Below are positions 43,548 through 53,845 of a DNA stretch of 64,000 bases, one piece after another. The DNA lies in contig NZ_KE386571.1 of NCBI RefSeq assembly GCF_000427645.1, forward strand, positions 2,035,676-2,099,675, written 5' to 3'. How positions within the stretch are numbered: the first letter of the stretch is position 1; each line of letters begins with the position of its first letter. The notes under the pieces were generated by a model that saw only the letters and a list, made by a program, of their open reading frames with translations, did no database searches and was not told where the DNA came from. The translations under genes were made by a program, and so were the position numbers. The stretch comes from Sphingomonas phyllosphaerae FA2. GTDB taxonomy: Bacteria > Pseudomonadota > Alphaproteobacteria > Sphingomonadales > Sphingomonadaceae.

Positions 43548-43919
43548 CTACTTGACCCGGCCGCCGCGTTCGCGGGCGCGCCCCAGCGGCAGGACGTTCT
43601 GCGCCCAGGGGCCATACGGCACGGCGTGCGGCACGGCGGGTTCGCGGCGGGCGTCGCGGATCGACACGACCTTGCCCGATGTGTCGCCGAACGGCGCGTC
43701 GGAAAGCGGCAGGACCGGCGGTTTCAGCATCCGCCGTCGCCGACGCACCGCCAGCGCGGTGAGCAGCGGGCCGAGCCGGCTGAGCAGAAAACCATAGCAA
43801 ACCGCGATCAGCATCACGCGCCAGTCGGCAAGTGCGACGAGGCCGGCGGTATGCAACGACCAGAACGCGGCGACCGTCAGCGTACCAGCGATAACCGGAT
43901 ACATGAATGACGCGCGCAT
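43548..43919 (-). CDS. Hypothetical two-helix membrane protein
   Basis: The protein has 123 residues. Two hydrophobic helices (about 5-22 and 32-55) are followed by a basic stretch VRRRRRM and a polar C-terminal tail (about 75-123) in the cytoplasm. A perfect AGGAGG precedes the ATG at 43919. No family is recognised. Confidence 0.65.
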   Translation of the reverse strand: MRASFMYPVIAGTLTVAAFWSLHTAGLVALADWRVMLIAVCYGFLLSRLGPLLTALAVRRRRRMLKPPVLPLSDAPFGDTSGKVVSIRDARREPAVPHAVPYGPWAQNVLPLGRARERGGRVK

Positions 43920-44079
43920 GGTGCCTCCTGTCATGACAAAGCTATGACAGGCAGTCACAGGCGACAAGCATTTTTGTGCGCCTGCAACATAAAATGTGGT
44001 TGCCGACCGGAAAAAGTGCGGAAACTTGCGCAGCTGGCGCTTTCGCGGTTGCAGCGAAGCTGCGGACAATCGGGCGAAA

Positions 44080-45759
44080 TCAGGCTTCGATCAACGCGGC
44101 GTAATGCTGTCGCAGTGACACTTTGTCGATCTTCTCGGTGCCAAGCCGCGGCAAGGGACCGGGGCTGAGCCACAGCCGCTGCGGCACCTTGAAGGCGGCA
44201 AGATGCTCGCCGAGAAACGCGATCAGCTCCGCGCCGCTGGTGGCATTCGGGTCGGCGAGATGGACGACCGCGCACGGCACTTCGCCGAGTCGCTCGTCCG
44301 CCAGCCCGAACACCGCCGCCTCGGCGACCGCGCCATGCGTGTAGAGCGCGGCTTCGACCTCCTGACAACTAATGTTCTCGCCGCCGCGAATGATGATGTC
44401 CTTCTTGCGGTCGACGATGAACAGATAGCCGTCGGTGTCGAGATAGCCGAGGTCGCCGGTGCGGAAGAAGCCGTCGCTGGTGTAGCAGGCCGCAGTATCG
44501 GCGGGGCGTCCCCAATAGCCCTCAAAACACGCCGCGGAGCGGATGCCGATCTCGCCGACCCCGCCGAGCCGCACCTGCTGCCCGTTGTCGTCGAGGATCG
44601 CGAATTCGACGAGCGGCGCGGAGGCGCGTCCGGTTGAGGCGGGCTTGGCGAGATAGTTGCTGCGCCAGTTGCCCGCACCGACCGCGTTTGTCTCGGTCAG
44701 GCCATAGCCGATCAGCGGCGAGCCGGGCAGCTCGGCATCGAGCCGCCGGACGTGCTCGACCGGGCGCGGCGCGCCGCCGGCCGCGAAATCGGTGACGGTC
44801 GACAGGTCATAGGCGTCGCGGCGCGGATGATTGAGCATCTCGAGACTCATCAGCGGCACGCCGACGAAATAGGTGACCTTCTCGCGCTCGATCAGCCGCA
44901 TCGCCTCCTCGGCGTCCCAACGCGACATCAGCACCAGCTTGCGCCCCATCGCGAAGCTCTGGAGGAAGGTCGGCACCATCGCGGTGACGTGGAACAGCGG
45001 CACGTTGAGCAATGTCGCGGGTTGCGCGGCCATCGGCTTGCCGTCCTGCGTCGAAATCGCCAGCATCATCATCGCCGAGGCGAGGAAGTTGAAGGTGCCC
45101 TGCACGACCTGGAAGTGCGTCGACAGCGCGCCGCGGGCGCGGCCGGTCGAGCCCGAGGTGAACAGGATCGTCGCGTGATCGTTCGCGCCGACCGCCGGCA
45201 GCGTCGCGCCCTTGGCGCGCGCCAGCAGCGGGTCGAGCGCCTGTTCGAGCGGGAGCGTGTCGTCGAAGCCCTCGACGGGCACCGCGCTGTCGCCGAGCCG
45301 CTTGACGCGTGGCGGGTCGGCGAGGATCAGCGACGGGGTCGATTCCGCCACCGCCGCCGCCAGTTCCTCGGCCTGCCACCAGCCGTTGAGCAGCGTCGCG
45401 ACGCCGCCGGCCATGACGATCCCCATGTAGAGGACGATCCACGCCGCCGAGTTGCGCGCGGCGAGCGCGACGCGGTCACCGGGCGCGATGCCGTAGCCGT
45501 CGATCAGTGCCTGCGCGACGCGGGTCGCGGCGTCATGCGCCTGCCCGAAGGTCAGCCGTTCGTCGCCGCAGACCAGAAAGGTCTTGTCGCGATGCTCCGC
45601 ACAGAAATGCGCGAAATAAGCCGGGAGCGTCGGCGGTGCGGCGGCGATGCACGGCAGCGTGCGGCCAAATCGCGCAATCGATCCCAATGCGAGCGGACCG
45701 CCCTCCCCCGTCAAGGCCGCCATCGTGGCATCCATGCGCGCGTCAAGCTCGGTCCGCAT
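44080..45759 (-). CDS. Fatty-acyl-CoA synthetase-like AMP-forming ligase
   Basis: The protein has 559 residues of the ANL superfamily. The P-loop-like motif is [14 protein letters not shown], which lacks the usual lysine of [20 protein letters not shown], the [20 protein letters not shown] hinge region and the C-terminal [12 protein letters not shown] with the catalytic lysine are intact. Activation of a carboxylic acid as acyl-AMP and then a CoA ester is expected; chain length is unknown. Start is ATG 45759, with GGAGAGAG upstream. It is divergent from lgt, whose TTG start is 65 bp away. Confidence 0.87.
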   Translation of the reverse strand: MRTELDARMDATMAALTGEGGPLALGSIARFGRTLPCIAAAPPTLPAYFAHFCAEHRDKTFLVCGDERLTFGQAHDAATRVAQALIDGYGIAPGDRVALAARNSAAWIVLYMGIVMAGGVATLLNGWWQAEELAAAVAESTPSLILADPPRVKRLGDSAVPVEGFDDTLPLEQALDPLLARAKGATLPAVGANDHATILFTSGSTGRARGALSTHFQVVQGTFNFLASAMMMLAISTQDGKPMAAQPATLLNVPLFHVTAMVPTFLQSFAMGRKLVLMSRWDAEEAMRLIEREKVTYFVGVPLMSLEMLNHPRRDAYDLSTVTDFAAGGAPRPVEHVRRLDAELPGSPLIGYGLTETNAVGAGNWRSNYLAKPASTGRASAPLVEFAILDDNGQQVRLGGVGEIGIRSAACFEGYWGRPADTAACYTSDGFFRTGDLGYLDTDGYLFIVDRKKDIIIRGGENISCQEVEAALYTHGAVAEAAVFGLADERLGEVPCAVVHLADPNATSGAELIAFLGEHLAAFKVPQRLWLSPGPLPRLGTEKIDKVSLRQHYAALIEA

Positions 45760-45824
45760 CACTCTCTCCGCTTGGGTTTGTCTTATTCGCCCCTTATGGA
45801 GGCGCGATTCACGAGGGGAAAGCC

Positions 45825-46712
45825 TTGATCCTGCCCGCGCTCACGGCTGCCGTAGCGGCAAGCCACATACATTTTTCCGATCTGGGGCTGCATCCCGACG
45901 TCTTCTCGATCGGGGTGTTCACGCTGCGCTGGTACAGCCTGGCGTATATCGCCGGAATCGTCATCGGTTGGTGGTATCTGCTCAAGCTGCTCGACCAGCC
46001 GGGCGCGCCAATGGCGCGGCGTCATGCCGACGATCTGGTCTTCTACGCGACGCTGGGCATCATCCTGGGCGGGCGGATCGGTTACGTGCTGTTCTACGCG
46101 CCCGAAATGCTGACGCGGCCCTTGTCGATCCTGCGATTGTGGGACGGCGGCATGTCGTTCCACGGCGGGGTGATCGGCACCTCGCTGGGACTGATCTGGT
46201 TCGCGCGCAAACATGGGCTCAACTGGCTGCGCGTGCATGATTATGTCGCGTGCTGCGTGCCCTTCGGGCTGTTCTTCGGGCGGCTCGCCAATTTCGTGAA
46301 CGGCGAATTGTGGGGCAAGCCCGCCGACGTGCCGTGGGCGATCGTGTTCGAGCGGACGGTGCCGTTCGGCGTGCCCGAGCCGGCGCGTCACCCCAGCCAG
46401 CTCTACGAGGCGGGGCTGGAAGGCATTCTGCTGTTCGCGCTGCTGTGGTTCTTCTTCTGGCGCACCGATGCGCGGTATCAGCCGGGCAAGCTGGTCGGGC
46501 TGTTCCTTGCCGGCTATGGCCTCGCGCGGTTCACCGCAGAGTTCTTCCGCGAGCCCGATGCGCAGCTGCGCCAGTTCGCCGAGGCGACCGGGTTGCACAT
46601 GGGGCAGTGGCTGTGCGTGCCGATGATCCTCGCCGGGCTGTTCCTGATCCTGACCGCGCCGGGCCGCCGCACGCGCGTCGAGCCGATCGCCGGGCCGGAC
46701 GCAGTCGCCTGA
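45825..46712 (+). CDS. lgt: Prolipoprotein diacylglyceryl transferase
   Basis: Transfers diacylglycerol from phosphatidylglycerol to the lipobox cysteine of prelipoproteins in the inner membrane. It has 295 residues when started at the TTG at 45825, the usual length. No ATG fits, and GAGGGG lies seven bases upstream. Landmarks are [14 protein letters not shown] [27 protein letters not shown]-type [10 protein letters not shown] and the Lgt signature [13 protein letters not shown]. At least five proteins in this window have lipoboxes. The stop shares a base with midA (TGATG). Confidence 0.94.
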   Translation: MILPALTAAVAASHIHFSDLGLHPDVFSIGVFTLRWYSLAYIAGIVIGWWYLLKLLDQPGAPMARRHADDLVFYATLGIILGGRIGYVLFYAPEMLTRPLSILRLWDGGMSFHGGVIGTSLGLIWFARKHGLNWLRVHDYVACCVPFGLFFGRLANFVNGELWGKPADVPWAIVFERTVPFGVPEPARHPSQLYEAGLEGILLFALLWFFFWRTDARYQPGKLVGLFLAGYGLARFTAEFFREPDAQLRQFAEATGLHMGQWLCVPMILAGLFLILTAPGRRTRVEPIAGPDAVA

Positions 46713-47746
46713 TGGATCAGCCGATGACCGGGCCGCTCCTCGCCGAACGACTGGCCCGCGCGATCGCGCTGGGTGGGCCGATCCCGGTCAGCCAGTTCAT
46801 GGCCGCTGCCAACACGCATTATTATGCGACGCGCGATCCCTTGGGCGCGGGCGGCGACTTCACGACCGCGCCCGAGATCAGCCAGATGTTCGGCGAGCTG
46901 ATCGGTGCATGGGCGGCGGACCTGTGGGACCGCGCCGGGCAGCCGGCGGTGGCGTGGGTCGAGCTGGGGCCGGGGCGCGGAACGCTGAGCGCCGATGCGT
47001 TGCGCGTGATGGCGCACGCCGGCTTCGCCCCGCCCGTCCATTTCGTCGAGACCAGCGCGACGATGCGCGCGGCGCAGGCCGAGCGTGTACCCGGCGCGAC
47101 GTGGCACGATTCAATCACCACGCTGCCCGACGACGTGCCGCTGATCGTGATCGCCAACGAATTCTTCGACGCGCTGCCGATCCGGCAGCTCGTGAAGCGG
47201 GGCGAGACGTGGCACGAACGGCTGGTGGCGTGTCAGGACACGTTGTTCCTGCCGATCGCGGGGACCAGCGTGCCGGATACGATCATCCCGCCCGCGCTGG
47301 CGTCCGCTGCCTCGGGCGCGATCGTCGAGACCTCGCCCGCCAGCGTCGCGATCATGGCCGACCTGTCGGCGCGGATCGTCGCGCAGGGCGGCGCGGCGCT
47401 CGTCATCGATTACGGCTATGACGGGCCTGCGGTCGGCGACACATTGCAGGCGGTGCGCGGCCATGCCTATGCCAATCCGTTCGAGGCGCCGGGCGAGCAG
47501 GACCTGACCGCGCATGTCGATCTGGCGACGCTGCGGCTGGTGGCGAGCGCATCGGGCGCGACGACGTTCGGGACGACCGCGCAAGGCGCGTTCCTGCGCG
47601 CATTGGGAATCGACCAGCGCGCCGCGGCGCTGGGCGAGAGAGTGGCCGGCGACCGCCGCCGGCTGGTGGACGACATGGGGGAGTTGTTCAAGGTGATCGC
47701 ACTAACACATCCAAACTGGCCGCAACCGGCGGGGTTCGGGGCATGA
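46712..47746 (+). CDS. MidA/NDUFAF7-family SAM-dependent methyltransferase
   Basis: The protein has 344 residues. The family pattern is clear: ISQFM-like VSQFMAAANTHYYATRDPLGAGGDFTTAPEISQMFGELIGAW, the SAM-binding ELGPGRGTLSADALR, IANEFFDALPIRQLV and DYGYDGPAVGDTLQAV. In mitochondria the homologue methylates a complex I subunit (NDUFS2); a similar role in this bacterium is inferred. It is translationally coupled to lgt upstream and to the GNAT gene downstream (ATGA). Confidence 0.9.
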   Translation: MDQPMTGPLLAERLARAIALGGPIPVSQFMAAANTHYYATRDPLGAGGDFTTAPEISQMFGELIGAWAADLWDRAGQPAVAWVELGPGRGTLSADALRVMAHAGFAPPVHFVETSATMRAAQAERVPGATWHDSITTLPDDVPLIVIANEFFDALPIRQLVKRGETWHERLVACQDTLFLPIAGTSVPDTIIPPALASAASGAIVETSPASVAIMADLSARIVAQGGAALVIDYGYDGPAVGDTLQAVRGHAYANPFEAPGEQDLTAHVDLATLRLVASASGATTFGTTAQGAFLRALGIDQRAAALGERVAGDRRRLVDDMGELFKVIALTHPNWPQPAGFGA

Positions 47747-48258
47747 CCCGCCGCGCCACCATGCGCCGCGCAACCGCGAAGGATGCCGCCGATCTGGCCG
47801 GCGTCGCGCGGGCGACCTTCACCGAGACGTTCGGGATGCTCTATTCCGCGGCCGACCTCGCCACCTTCCTCGAGCAGCACACGCCCGAGGACTGGGCGCG
47901 CGAGATCGCCGATCCGGCCTATTCGGTGGCGGTGGTCGAGGAAGGGCATATCGTTGTCGGCTATGTGAAGCTCGGCCCGCCGCGTCTGCCGTTCACGCCC
48001 AAGGAGGGCGCGATCGAGCTGCGGCAATTCTATCTGCTCCAGCCGTGGCAAGGCGCGGGCATGGGGCCGAAGATGATGGAATGGGCATTGGAGGACGCGC
48101 GCGCGCGCGGCATGCGCGAGATGTACCTTTCGGTGTTCGTCGACAATGAGCGCGCGCGGCGATTCTACGCCAAGTACGAGTTCAAGGATGTCGGCCGCTA
48201 TGCCTTCATGGTCGGCGATCACGAGGATACCGATATCGTGATGCGACGCGCGCTGTGA
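47743..48258 (+). CDS. GNAT N-acetyltransferase
   Basis: The protein has 171 residues. The acetyl-CoA-binding motif is LQPWQGAGMGPKMMEWALEDARARG at about 99-123, then LSVFVDNERARRFYAKYEFKDVGRYAFMVGDHEDTDIVM. The N-terminus MRRATAKDAADLAGVARATFTETFG is typical of the family. The acceptor is unknown; the IlvD-like FxxxxFG context suggests a small-molecule or protein target. Overlaps midA and pgeF by four bases each, in the lgt-midA-GNAT-pgeF operon. Confidence 0.9.
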   Translation: MTRRATMRRATAKDAADLAGVARATFTETFGMLYSAADLATFLEQHTPEDWAREIADPAYSVAVVEEGHIVVGYVKLGPPRLPFTPKEGAIELRQFYLLQPWQGAGMGPKMMEWALEDARARGMREMYLSVFVDNERARRFYAKYEFKDVGRYAFMVGDHEDTDIVMRRAL

Positions 48259-49016
48259 CATTACCGGTGCCGTTCCGCGCGGCGCTGCTCGACGGTGTGG
48301 CGCACGGCTTCTTCGGGCGGCAGGGCGGCGGATCAGGCGGCATCCACGCCGGGCTGAACGTCGGGCTCGGCTCGGCGGACGATGAGGCGGTGGTGCAGGC
48401 CAACCGCACCGCGGCGGTCACGGCAATCGCGCCGGGGGCCTGCCTGCTGACGCCCTACCAGATCCACTCGGCGACCTGCGTCACCATCGACGCGCCGTTC
48501 GTCGAGCGGCCACAGGCGGATGCGTTGGTCACCGACCGGCCCGGCCTGGCGATCGGGGTGGTGACGGCGGATTGTGCGCCGGTGCTGCTGGCCGATACCG
48601 CAGCCGGGGTGGTCGGGGCAGCCCATGCCGGATGGAAGGGCGCGCTGGCCGGCGTTACCGATGCGACGGTCGCGGCGATGGTCGCGCGCGGGGCGCGGGC
48701 GGAGCGGATCGTCGCTGCGGTCGGGCCGTGCATCGCGCGCGCCAGCTATGAGGTGGACGACGCGTTCCGCCAGCGGTTCGAGGCGGCGGATGCGGCCAAC
48801 GAGCGGTTCTTCGTCGATGCTCGCGCGGCGCACCATCGCTTCGATCTGGAAGGGTATGTCGTGCACCGGCTGGCGGCGGCGGGCGTGACGCGCGTCGCGG
48901 CGCTCGGTCTGGATACCTACGTCGACGAAGCGCGGTTCTTTTCGTACCGGCGCGCCACGCATCGGGCCGAGCCGAGCTACGGCCGGCAGATCGCGATCAT
49001 CGCGCCTGTATCGTAA
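48255..49016 (+). CDS. pgeF: Peptidoglycan editing factor PgeF (laccase-domain protein)
   Basis: The protein has 253 residues of the multicopper-like polyphenol oxidase domain family (DUF152/YfiH). It contains HGFFGRQGGGSGG, VTADCAPVLL and AHAGWKGALAGV with the conserved metal-site His and Cys, and AAVGPCIARASYEV. In E. coli the protein removes wrongly incorporated amino acids from peptidoglycan precursors. The start is a GTG at 48255 that overlaps the GNAT stop. It is the last gene of the lgt operon. Confidence 0.9.
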   Translation: MTLPVPFRAALLDGVAHGFFGRQGGGSGGIHAGLNVGLGSADDEAVVQANRTAAVTAIAPGACLLTPYQIHSATCVTIDAPFVERPQADALVTDRPGLAIGVVTADCAPVLLADTAAGVVGAAHAGWKGALAGVTDATVAAMVARGARAERIVAAVGPCIARASYEVDDAFRQRFEAADAANERFFVDARAAHHRFDLEGYVVHRLAAAGVTRVAALGLDTYVDEARFFSYRRATHRAEPSYGRQIAIIAPVS

Positions 49017-49246
49017 CCCGCCCGGCGCGATCGCGCGTCCGGACGCATGGAAAAGACGCGGGATGCGGAACATCTCGGGAGCGAAGGTGCTCGGCGAGGG
49101 GTCGATCCCGCGCATGACAGGCCGCATCTTCCCGGCACGTCGGCCGCGGGCAGACGGGCATTCGCGTAGGTATCACGTCGCCTTGTCCTGACACCGGGAT
49201 CGTTCCGCCGTGCCGCCGGTTGGTGAAGCGACACGGGAGAACGATC

Positions 49247-49396
49247 ATGGCCGACAATATCGTCCGAGACGAACTACGCGACGGCCCGACCTTCAATCGG
49301 AAGGCGAAGCGACCGATCAAAGGCGGGCTCTATTATCTCGCGTTCCTGTTGGTGGCCGCGATCCTGATCTTGTTTTACGCGGGCAACTTGATCTGA
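49247..49396 (+). CDS. Small single-pass membrane protein (49 aa)
   Basis: An ORF of 50 codons encodes MADNIVRDELRDGPTFNRKAK... with a charged N-terminal half and a hydrophobic C-terminal helix (LYYLAFLLVAAILILFYAGN) that ends almost at the stop, i.e. a tail-anchored layout. CGGGAGA precedes the ATG at proper spacing. The gene overlaps the 3' end of the convergent PEP-CTERM pseudogene by 22 bp. No family is recognised. The 230-bp gap upstream (49017-49246) shows nothing else. Confidence 0.6.
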   Translation: MADNIVRDELRDGPTFNRKAKRPIKGGLYYLAFLLVAAILILFYAGNLI

Positions 49397-50207
49397 GCAC
49401 TGCGGCGCTGACGCAGCGCCGCACCGACCAGACCGAAGCCCAGGATCATCATCGCCCAGGTCGCCGGCTCCGGCACCGCACCGGTGACACCGTTCAGCGA
49501 GAAGCTGATCGACCGGTCGTACTTGTAGGCCTGCGTGCCGGCGCCGATCACCTGCGCATCAGCCTGGCTGAAGCCGGCGCGCGGCAGCGTGTTGACCGAC
49601 ACCTGTAGCTCGTGTTCGCCGCGAACGTCTTCGTACCGATGGCGGCGGCGGTGTAATCCGCGAGCGTGCCGGTGAAGAGCAGCGCGTCGTTCGCACCCTG
49701 ATAGATGTTGATGTAATCGAGCGCCTGCCCGGCGAGGTTGCCAGCGCGGGTGTCGATGTCGGTCGCCGCCGCGATATAGCCGATGTTGAGCAGGCCGGTC
49801 TGGTTCAGCAGGAACGTGGTCACCGCCGCGTGGCTGATCGACACCGATGCCGAGGCTGCCGCCGAGCTGGACGCCGCCGACAGATCGTCAGTGAAACGCG
49901 CAACCCAGCTATCGGCCGAGGTCGTGGTCACGATCGTCTGGCCGTTACCGGTCGCGGTCGCGACGTTGCCGCCCTTGACGGTGCCCGACACCGTGGTGCC
50001 CGACGAACCCTGACCGGTGAACGAGCCGCTCGCGCTCTTGGGCGTCGCATTCTGATCGCGGGTCGCGGCGTTGTCCACGGCCTGCGCACCGAGCAGCAGG
50101 TCAGCCGAATAGTCGACCGAGCTGGTCGACACGACCGTCGCGGCATAAGACGGGACGGCAGCGGTCACTGCCAGAGCCGCGAGCGCGACCCGGAAGCCAG
50201 TCTTCAT
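49375..50207 (-). pseudogene. PEPxxWA-CTERM exported protein, frameshifted
   Basis: Two frames on the minus strand together make one PEP-CTERM protein. From ATG 50207: a signal peptide (MKTGFRVALAALAVTAAVPSYA), then a Ser/Thr/Gly-rich domain (STSSVDYSADLLLGAQAVDN...). In the other frame: SVNTLPRAGFSQADAQVIGAGT, then VPEPATWAMM, a hydrophobic helix and basic residues. The frames join near 49611/49612, where AACAC-GAGCTACAGGTG would read N-T-E-L-Q-V if one base were restored. So a single-base deletion, or a sequencing error, truncates the protein before its sorting signal. Confidence 0.75.
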
Positions 50208-50323
50208 AATGATATCCCCCAACGATGGTTCCGCAGCGGAACCGTTGCGAGAAGACTGCTATGACAAGTACCGGTAACACGCCTCATCTATTTGGATTAG
50301 ACAGGACGGTGGCGCGCCCGAAC

Positions 50324-51433
50324 TTACCCAAAACGGGACAGTAAGCGGAGCAACTCCGACTGCCGTGCGGTCTGCGTTTTGGCGAATATTTGCCGTAAAT
50401 GCACACGGATAGTGTTGATCGTGATGCCGAGCAGCACCGCTGCTTCCTCAAGTGTGCGCCCCGAAAATAATGCCACCGCCAGATCGGCTTCGCGTGCGGT
50501 GAGCCCGAACGCGCCGCGCCACAGCGCCACCGGCGGAGTCGGCGCGGCCAGCGGGTCGACCAGCGTCACCAGAATTGCGGCGCGATCGGGAACGAGGGCG
50601 CGGCGCTCGCTCGCCAGCGGCCAGCCGCTGACCAGATAGCCGGGACCACCCTCCACCCGTTCGATCCGCACCGCATCCGCGCTGACGCCGTGCGGGGCGG
50701 TCGCCCGTTCGATCAGCGCGGCAAGGCGGCGCTGGCTCGCCGCGTCGGCCGCAGCGAGGCGGCCGTCGCGTATCCGCAGCCCGTCGCCCCGGCGCAGCGC
50801 CGCCTCGAAGTCGGGCGTGGCGCGCAACACGACGCCGCTTTCGTCGAGCAGCGCGGCCGGCTCGCCCGCCGCATCGAGCCGCGCGTTCCACCATTGCTCT
50901 CGCAGCTTCTCGGCATGAAGCACGCCGAAGGTCAGCGCCTGCTCCAGCGTGTTGGTCAGCGAGGCGAGCCGGCGCCATTGCTCGTCGTCGATCTCGCCGC
51001 GCGACAGCGCGTTGTGGACCGACAGGCCACCGACCCAGCGACCGTTGCCGATCACCGATGCCGAGGTGACGAAATGGCGCGTCCGGCTGTGCGTCTCCAT
51101 CCAGCGCAGATAGGCGTCGACGCGGGGATCGTCGCGGTCGAGGACGTCGGTGTCGCGATAGAGGCGGCTCTGCTCCAGCCGCGCCACGACGGGCACCTGC
51201 GGGTCGAGCAGGTGCATCCGATCCGCCTCGTACCGTGCCGGTGCGGCGGGGTCGACGTGGTGGATCGTGTTCCACGTCAGCACGCCCTTCGCACGGTCGA
51301 CCATCGCCAGATACCCCGCCGCGCCGCCAACCCAGTGCGACGCGCGGACCAGCCAGGGCGTCCAGCCTTCCGGTCCGTCGTCCATCGCCGCCAGATAGGC
51401 GCCGTGGATCAACGCATCGCGTTCGTCGTTCAC
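50324..51433 (-). CDS. LuxR-type HTH transcriptional regulator
   Basis: The protein has 369 residues. The C-terminal 65 residues form a LuxR/FixJ helix-turn-helix: FGLTAREADLAVALFSGRTLEEAAVLLGITINTIRVHLRQIFAKTQTARQSELLRLL. The N-terminal 300 residues contain no domain that I can name; DESGVVLRATPDFEAALRRGDGLRI resembles the PAS-like segment of sphingomonad LuxR regulators. No autoinducer synthase gene is nearby. It is divergent from nothing adjacent and starts 36 bp after hslU ends. Target genes are unknown. Confidence 0.85.
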   Translation of the reverse strand: MNDERDALIHGAYLAAMDDGPEGWTPWLVRASHWVGGAAGYLAMVDRAKGVLTWNTIHHVDPAAPARYEADRMHLLDPQVPVVARLEQSRLYRDTDVLDRDDPRVDAYLRWMETHSRTRHFVTSASVIGNGRWVGGLSVHNALSRGEIDDEQWRRLASLTNTLEQALTFGVLHAEKLREQWWNARLDAAGEPAALLDESGVVLRATPDFEAALRRGDGLRIRDGRLAAADAASQRRLAALIERATAPHGVSADAVRIERVEGGPGYLVSGWPLASERRALVPDRAAILVTLVDPLAAPTPPVALWRGAFGLTAREADLAVALFSGRTLEEAAVLLGITINTIRVHLRQIFAKTQTARQSELLRLLSRFG

Positions 51434-51469
51434 ACCGCCCCCCAGCGCTTGCAGGGGGGCGGGTGTAAG

Positions 51470-52771
51470 TTACAGCACGAAGCGACTCAAGTCGGAGTTG
51501 CGCGCGACGCTCGACAATTGCGCCTCGACATAAGCGGCGTCGACGGTCACCGCCGCGCCCTGTCGATCCTCGGCATCGAAGCTGACCTCTTCGAGCAGCT
51601 TTTCCATGACGGTCTGAAGCCGGCGCGCGCCGATATTCTCGATCTCACCGTTCACCTCCGCCGCAATCCTGGCGATCGCGCGGATGCCGTCGTCGGTGAA
51701 GCTGACGTCGACGCCCTCGGTGGCGATCAGTGCCTTGTATTGCGCAGGCAGCGACGCCTTGGTGTCCGACAGGATCGCGACGAAATCGTCCTCGGTCAGC
51801 CCCTTCAGCTCGACACGGATCGGCAGCCGGCCCTGAAGCTCGGGCAACAGGTCGCTCGGCTTGGCGACGTGGAACGCGCCGCTGGCGATGAAGAGGATAT
51901 GGTCGGTCTTCATCGGGCCGTATTTGGTCGAGACGGTCGTGCCCTCGATCAGCGGCAACAGGTCGCGCTGGACGCCCTCGCGGCTGACCGAGCCGCCGCG
52001 CACGTCGCTGACCGCGATCTTGTCGATCTCGTCGAGGAAGACGATGCCATTCTCCTCGGCGTCCTGCAGCGCGATGCGGCTGACCTCGTCCTGGTCGAGC
52101 CGTTTGTCGGCCTCTTCCTCGACCAGCTTCTCCCATGCCGCGGGGACGAGCAGCTTGCGGCGCTGCTTGGGGCCGCCGCCGAACGCCTTGCCCATCATCT
52201 CCGACAGATTGATCATGCCCATCGAGCCCTGCCCGCCGGGCAGCTCGAACGGCATCTGCGGGGTCTGTTGCAGCTCCAGCTCGACTTCCTTGTCGGCGAG
52301 ATGGCCCTCGGCGAAGCGCTGGCGGAAGCTGTCACGGGTCGCCTGGCTGGCGTCCTTACCGACCAGCGCGTCGAGCAGCCGGTCCATCGCCGCGGCCTCG
52401 GCCTTGTCCTTCACCGCGACGCGGCGGCGCTCCTTTTCCAGCCGCACCGCTTCCTCGACGAGATCGCGTGCGATCTGTTCGACGTCGCGACCGACATAGC
52501 CGACCTCGGTGAACTTGGTCGCCTCGACCTTCACGAACGGCGCATCGGCCAGCTTTGCCAGACGGCGGCTGATCTCGGTCTTGCCGCAGCCGGTCGGCCC
52601 GATCATCAGGATGTTCTTGGGCGTCACCTCGTCGCGCAGGTCGGGCGACAGCTGCTGGCGCCGCCAGCGGTTGCGCAGCGCGACGGCGACCGCGCGCTTG
52701 GCGTCCTGCTGCCCGATGATGTGCGCGTCGAGCGCGGCGACGATCGCCTTGGGGGTGAGATTATCGTTCAT
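51470..52771 (-). CDS. hslU: ATP-dependent protease ATPase subunit HslU
   Basis: Hexameric AAA+ unfoldase that feeds substrates to HslV. The 433 residues fit. Walker A GPTGCGKT is at 58-65, preceded by [24 protein letters not shown]. Walker B and sensor region [12 protein letters not shown], the I-domain (about 110-240) with [22 protein letters not shown], and the C-terminal [14 protein letters not shown] tail that activates HslV are all present. It lies downstream of hslV, separated by a family C repeat. Confidence 0.97.
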   Translation of the reverse strand: MNDNLTPKAIVAALDAHIIGQQDAKRAVAVALRNRWRRQQLSPDLRDEVTPKNILMIGPTGCGKTEISRRLAKLADAPFVKVEATKFTEVGYVGRDVEQIARDLVEEAVRLEKERRRVAVKDKAEAAAMDRLLDALVGKDASQATRDSFRQRFAEGHLADKEVELELQQTPQMPFELPGGQGSMGMINLSEMMGKAFGGGPKQRRKLLVPAAWEKLVEEEADKRLDQDEVSRIALQDAEENGIVFLDEIDKIAVSDVRGGSVSREGVQRDLLPLIEGTTVSTKYGPMKTDHILFIASGAFHVAKPSDLLPELQGRLPIRVELKGLTEDDFVAILSDTKASLPAQYKALIATEGVDVSFTDDGIRAIARIAAEVNGEIENIGARRLQTVMEKLLEEVSFDAEDRQGAAVTVDAAYVEAQLSSVARNSDLSRFVL

Positions 52772-52830
52772 GGTTTTTCAAAGCCCTGATCGGCGAATGT
52801 TGTGAATGTTGAGACGCTGGCGGGGTCAAC

Positions 52831-52961
52831 CGTCGCCCCTGCGGAGGCAGGGGCCTATGGCTGTGGCGTTCTTCGGGCGGGCTGACACAGGGGTGTCGCT
52901 TCTGTGTCAGGCCGCTTGCATGACGCTACAGACATGGGCCCCTGCCTGCGCAGGGGCGACG
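52831..52961. repeat. Family C repeat, solitary copy between hslV and hslU
   Basis: Arms CGTCGCCCCTGCGGAGGCAG and CCCCTGCCTGCGCAGGGGCG. The interior retains GGGGCCTATGGCTGTG, GCTGACACAGG and ACGCTACAGACATGGG, matching units at 10363-10660. It lies inside the hslVU operon. Confidence 0.85.
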
Positions 52962-52970
52962 GCTGTCCGG

Positions 52971-53537
52971 TCACGTCGTGCTGTCCAGCGTTTCGATCGT
53001 GACGCGGTCGTTGGTGTAAACGCAGACCTCGGCGGCGATCTTCATCGCCTTGCGGCAGAGGACCTCGGCATCATTCTCGTACTCGACCAAGGCACGCGCC
53101 GCGGCGAGCGCGTAATTGCCGCCCGAACCGATCGCGGCGATCCCCGCCTCCGGCTCCAGCACGTCGCCGTTGCCCGTCAGGATCAGCGTCACTTCCTTGT
53201 CGGCGACGATCATCATCGCCTCCAGATTGCGCAGGAACTTGTCGGTGCGCCAATCCTTGGCCAGCTCGACCGCGGCGCGCATCAGGTGGTAGCCGTGGCG
53301 CTCCAGCTTGGCCTCCAGCCGCTCGAACAACGTGAAGGCGTCGGCGGTCGCGCCCGCGAAGCCGGCGATGACCTTGCCGTCACCCAGCGTGCGGACCTTG
53401 CGCGCATTGGGCTTCATCACGGTCTGCCCCATCGAGACCTGACCATCGCCAATGACGACGACCTTACCGCCGCGCCGGACCGAAAGAATGGTGGTGCCAT
53501 GCCAGACCGGCATGGAATGTGGATCGTTTGCGCTCAT
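52971..53537 (-). CDS. hslV: ATP-dependent protease peptidase subunit HslV
   Basis: Threonine protease of 188 residues. Catalytic Thr15 lies in [11 protein letters not shown] and becomes N-terminal after processing. Other landmarks are [41 protein letters not shown] and [16 protein letters not shown]. Start is ATG 53537; an alternative ATG at 53513 would leave a six-residue propeptide. hslV precedes hslU on the minus strand. Confidence 0.95.
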   Translation of the reverse strand: MSANDPHSMPVWHGTTILSVRRGGKVVVIGDGQVSMGQTVMKPNARKVRTLGDGKVIAGFAGATADAFTLFERLEAKLERHGYHLMRAAVELAKDWRTDKFLRNLEAMMIVADKEVTLILTGNGDVLEPEAGIAAIGSGGNYALAAARALVEYENDAEVLCRKAMKIAAEVCVYTNDRVTIETLDSTT

Positions 53538-53546
53538 AGGCCCGGG

Positions 53547-53575
53547 ATTTGGGGCGCGGAGGTGTCCCAGGCAAG
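53547..53575 (-). promoter_or_regulatory. Candidate heat-shock (RpoH-type) promoter of hslVU
   Basis: On the minus strand CTTG is followed after 17 bases by CCCCAAAT, then 9 bases to the hslV ATG. This resembles the alphaproteobacterial sigma-32 pattern (CTTG, 17-18 bases, CYTATNT) and fits a heat-shock operon, but the -10 match is imperfect and the leader would be very short. Confidence 0.4.
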
Positions 53576-53653
53576 GGCAATGAAAGTTTGCACGCCGGCG
53601 ATGGAATCGGCGCGCGGAAGCGACCATATGGCGCGCGGAGAGTGAGTGCGTCG

Positions 53654-53842
53654 ATGATTACCGATAAAGATCGTTTGTATTTCCAGACGCGGGCGGAGGC
53701 CGAATTGCGGCTGGCGGCGGAGGCGGAAGACCCGGTGGTGTGCCAGGCGCATTATGCGATGGCGACCGAATATCTGGAGCAGGCACACGGCGCGAACATG
53801 CGGCTGCCGCCCGATCCGCAGCGGTTGGCGCGGTCGGGGTAA
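53654..53842 (+). CDS. Small conserved hypothetical protein
   Basis: The protein has 62 residues. It is helical and soluble, beginning [21 protein letters not shown], with [15 protein letters not shown] in the middle, a form often seen next to hslV in sphingomonads. Function is unknown. The gene starts 117 bp from the divergent hslV start and is followed directly by a family A repeat. Confidence 0.7.
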   Translation: MITDKDRLYFQTRAEAELRLAAEAEDPVVCQAHYAMATEYLEQAHGANMRLPPDPQRLARSG

Positions 53843-53845
53843 TAC

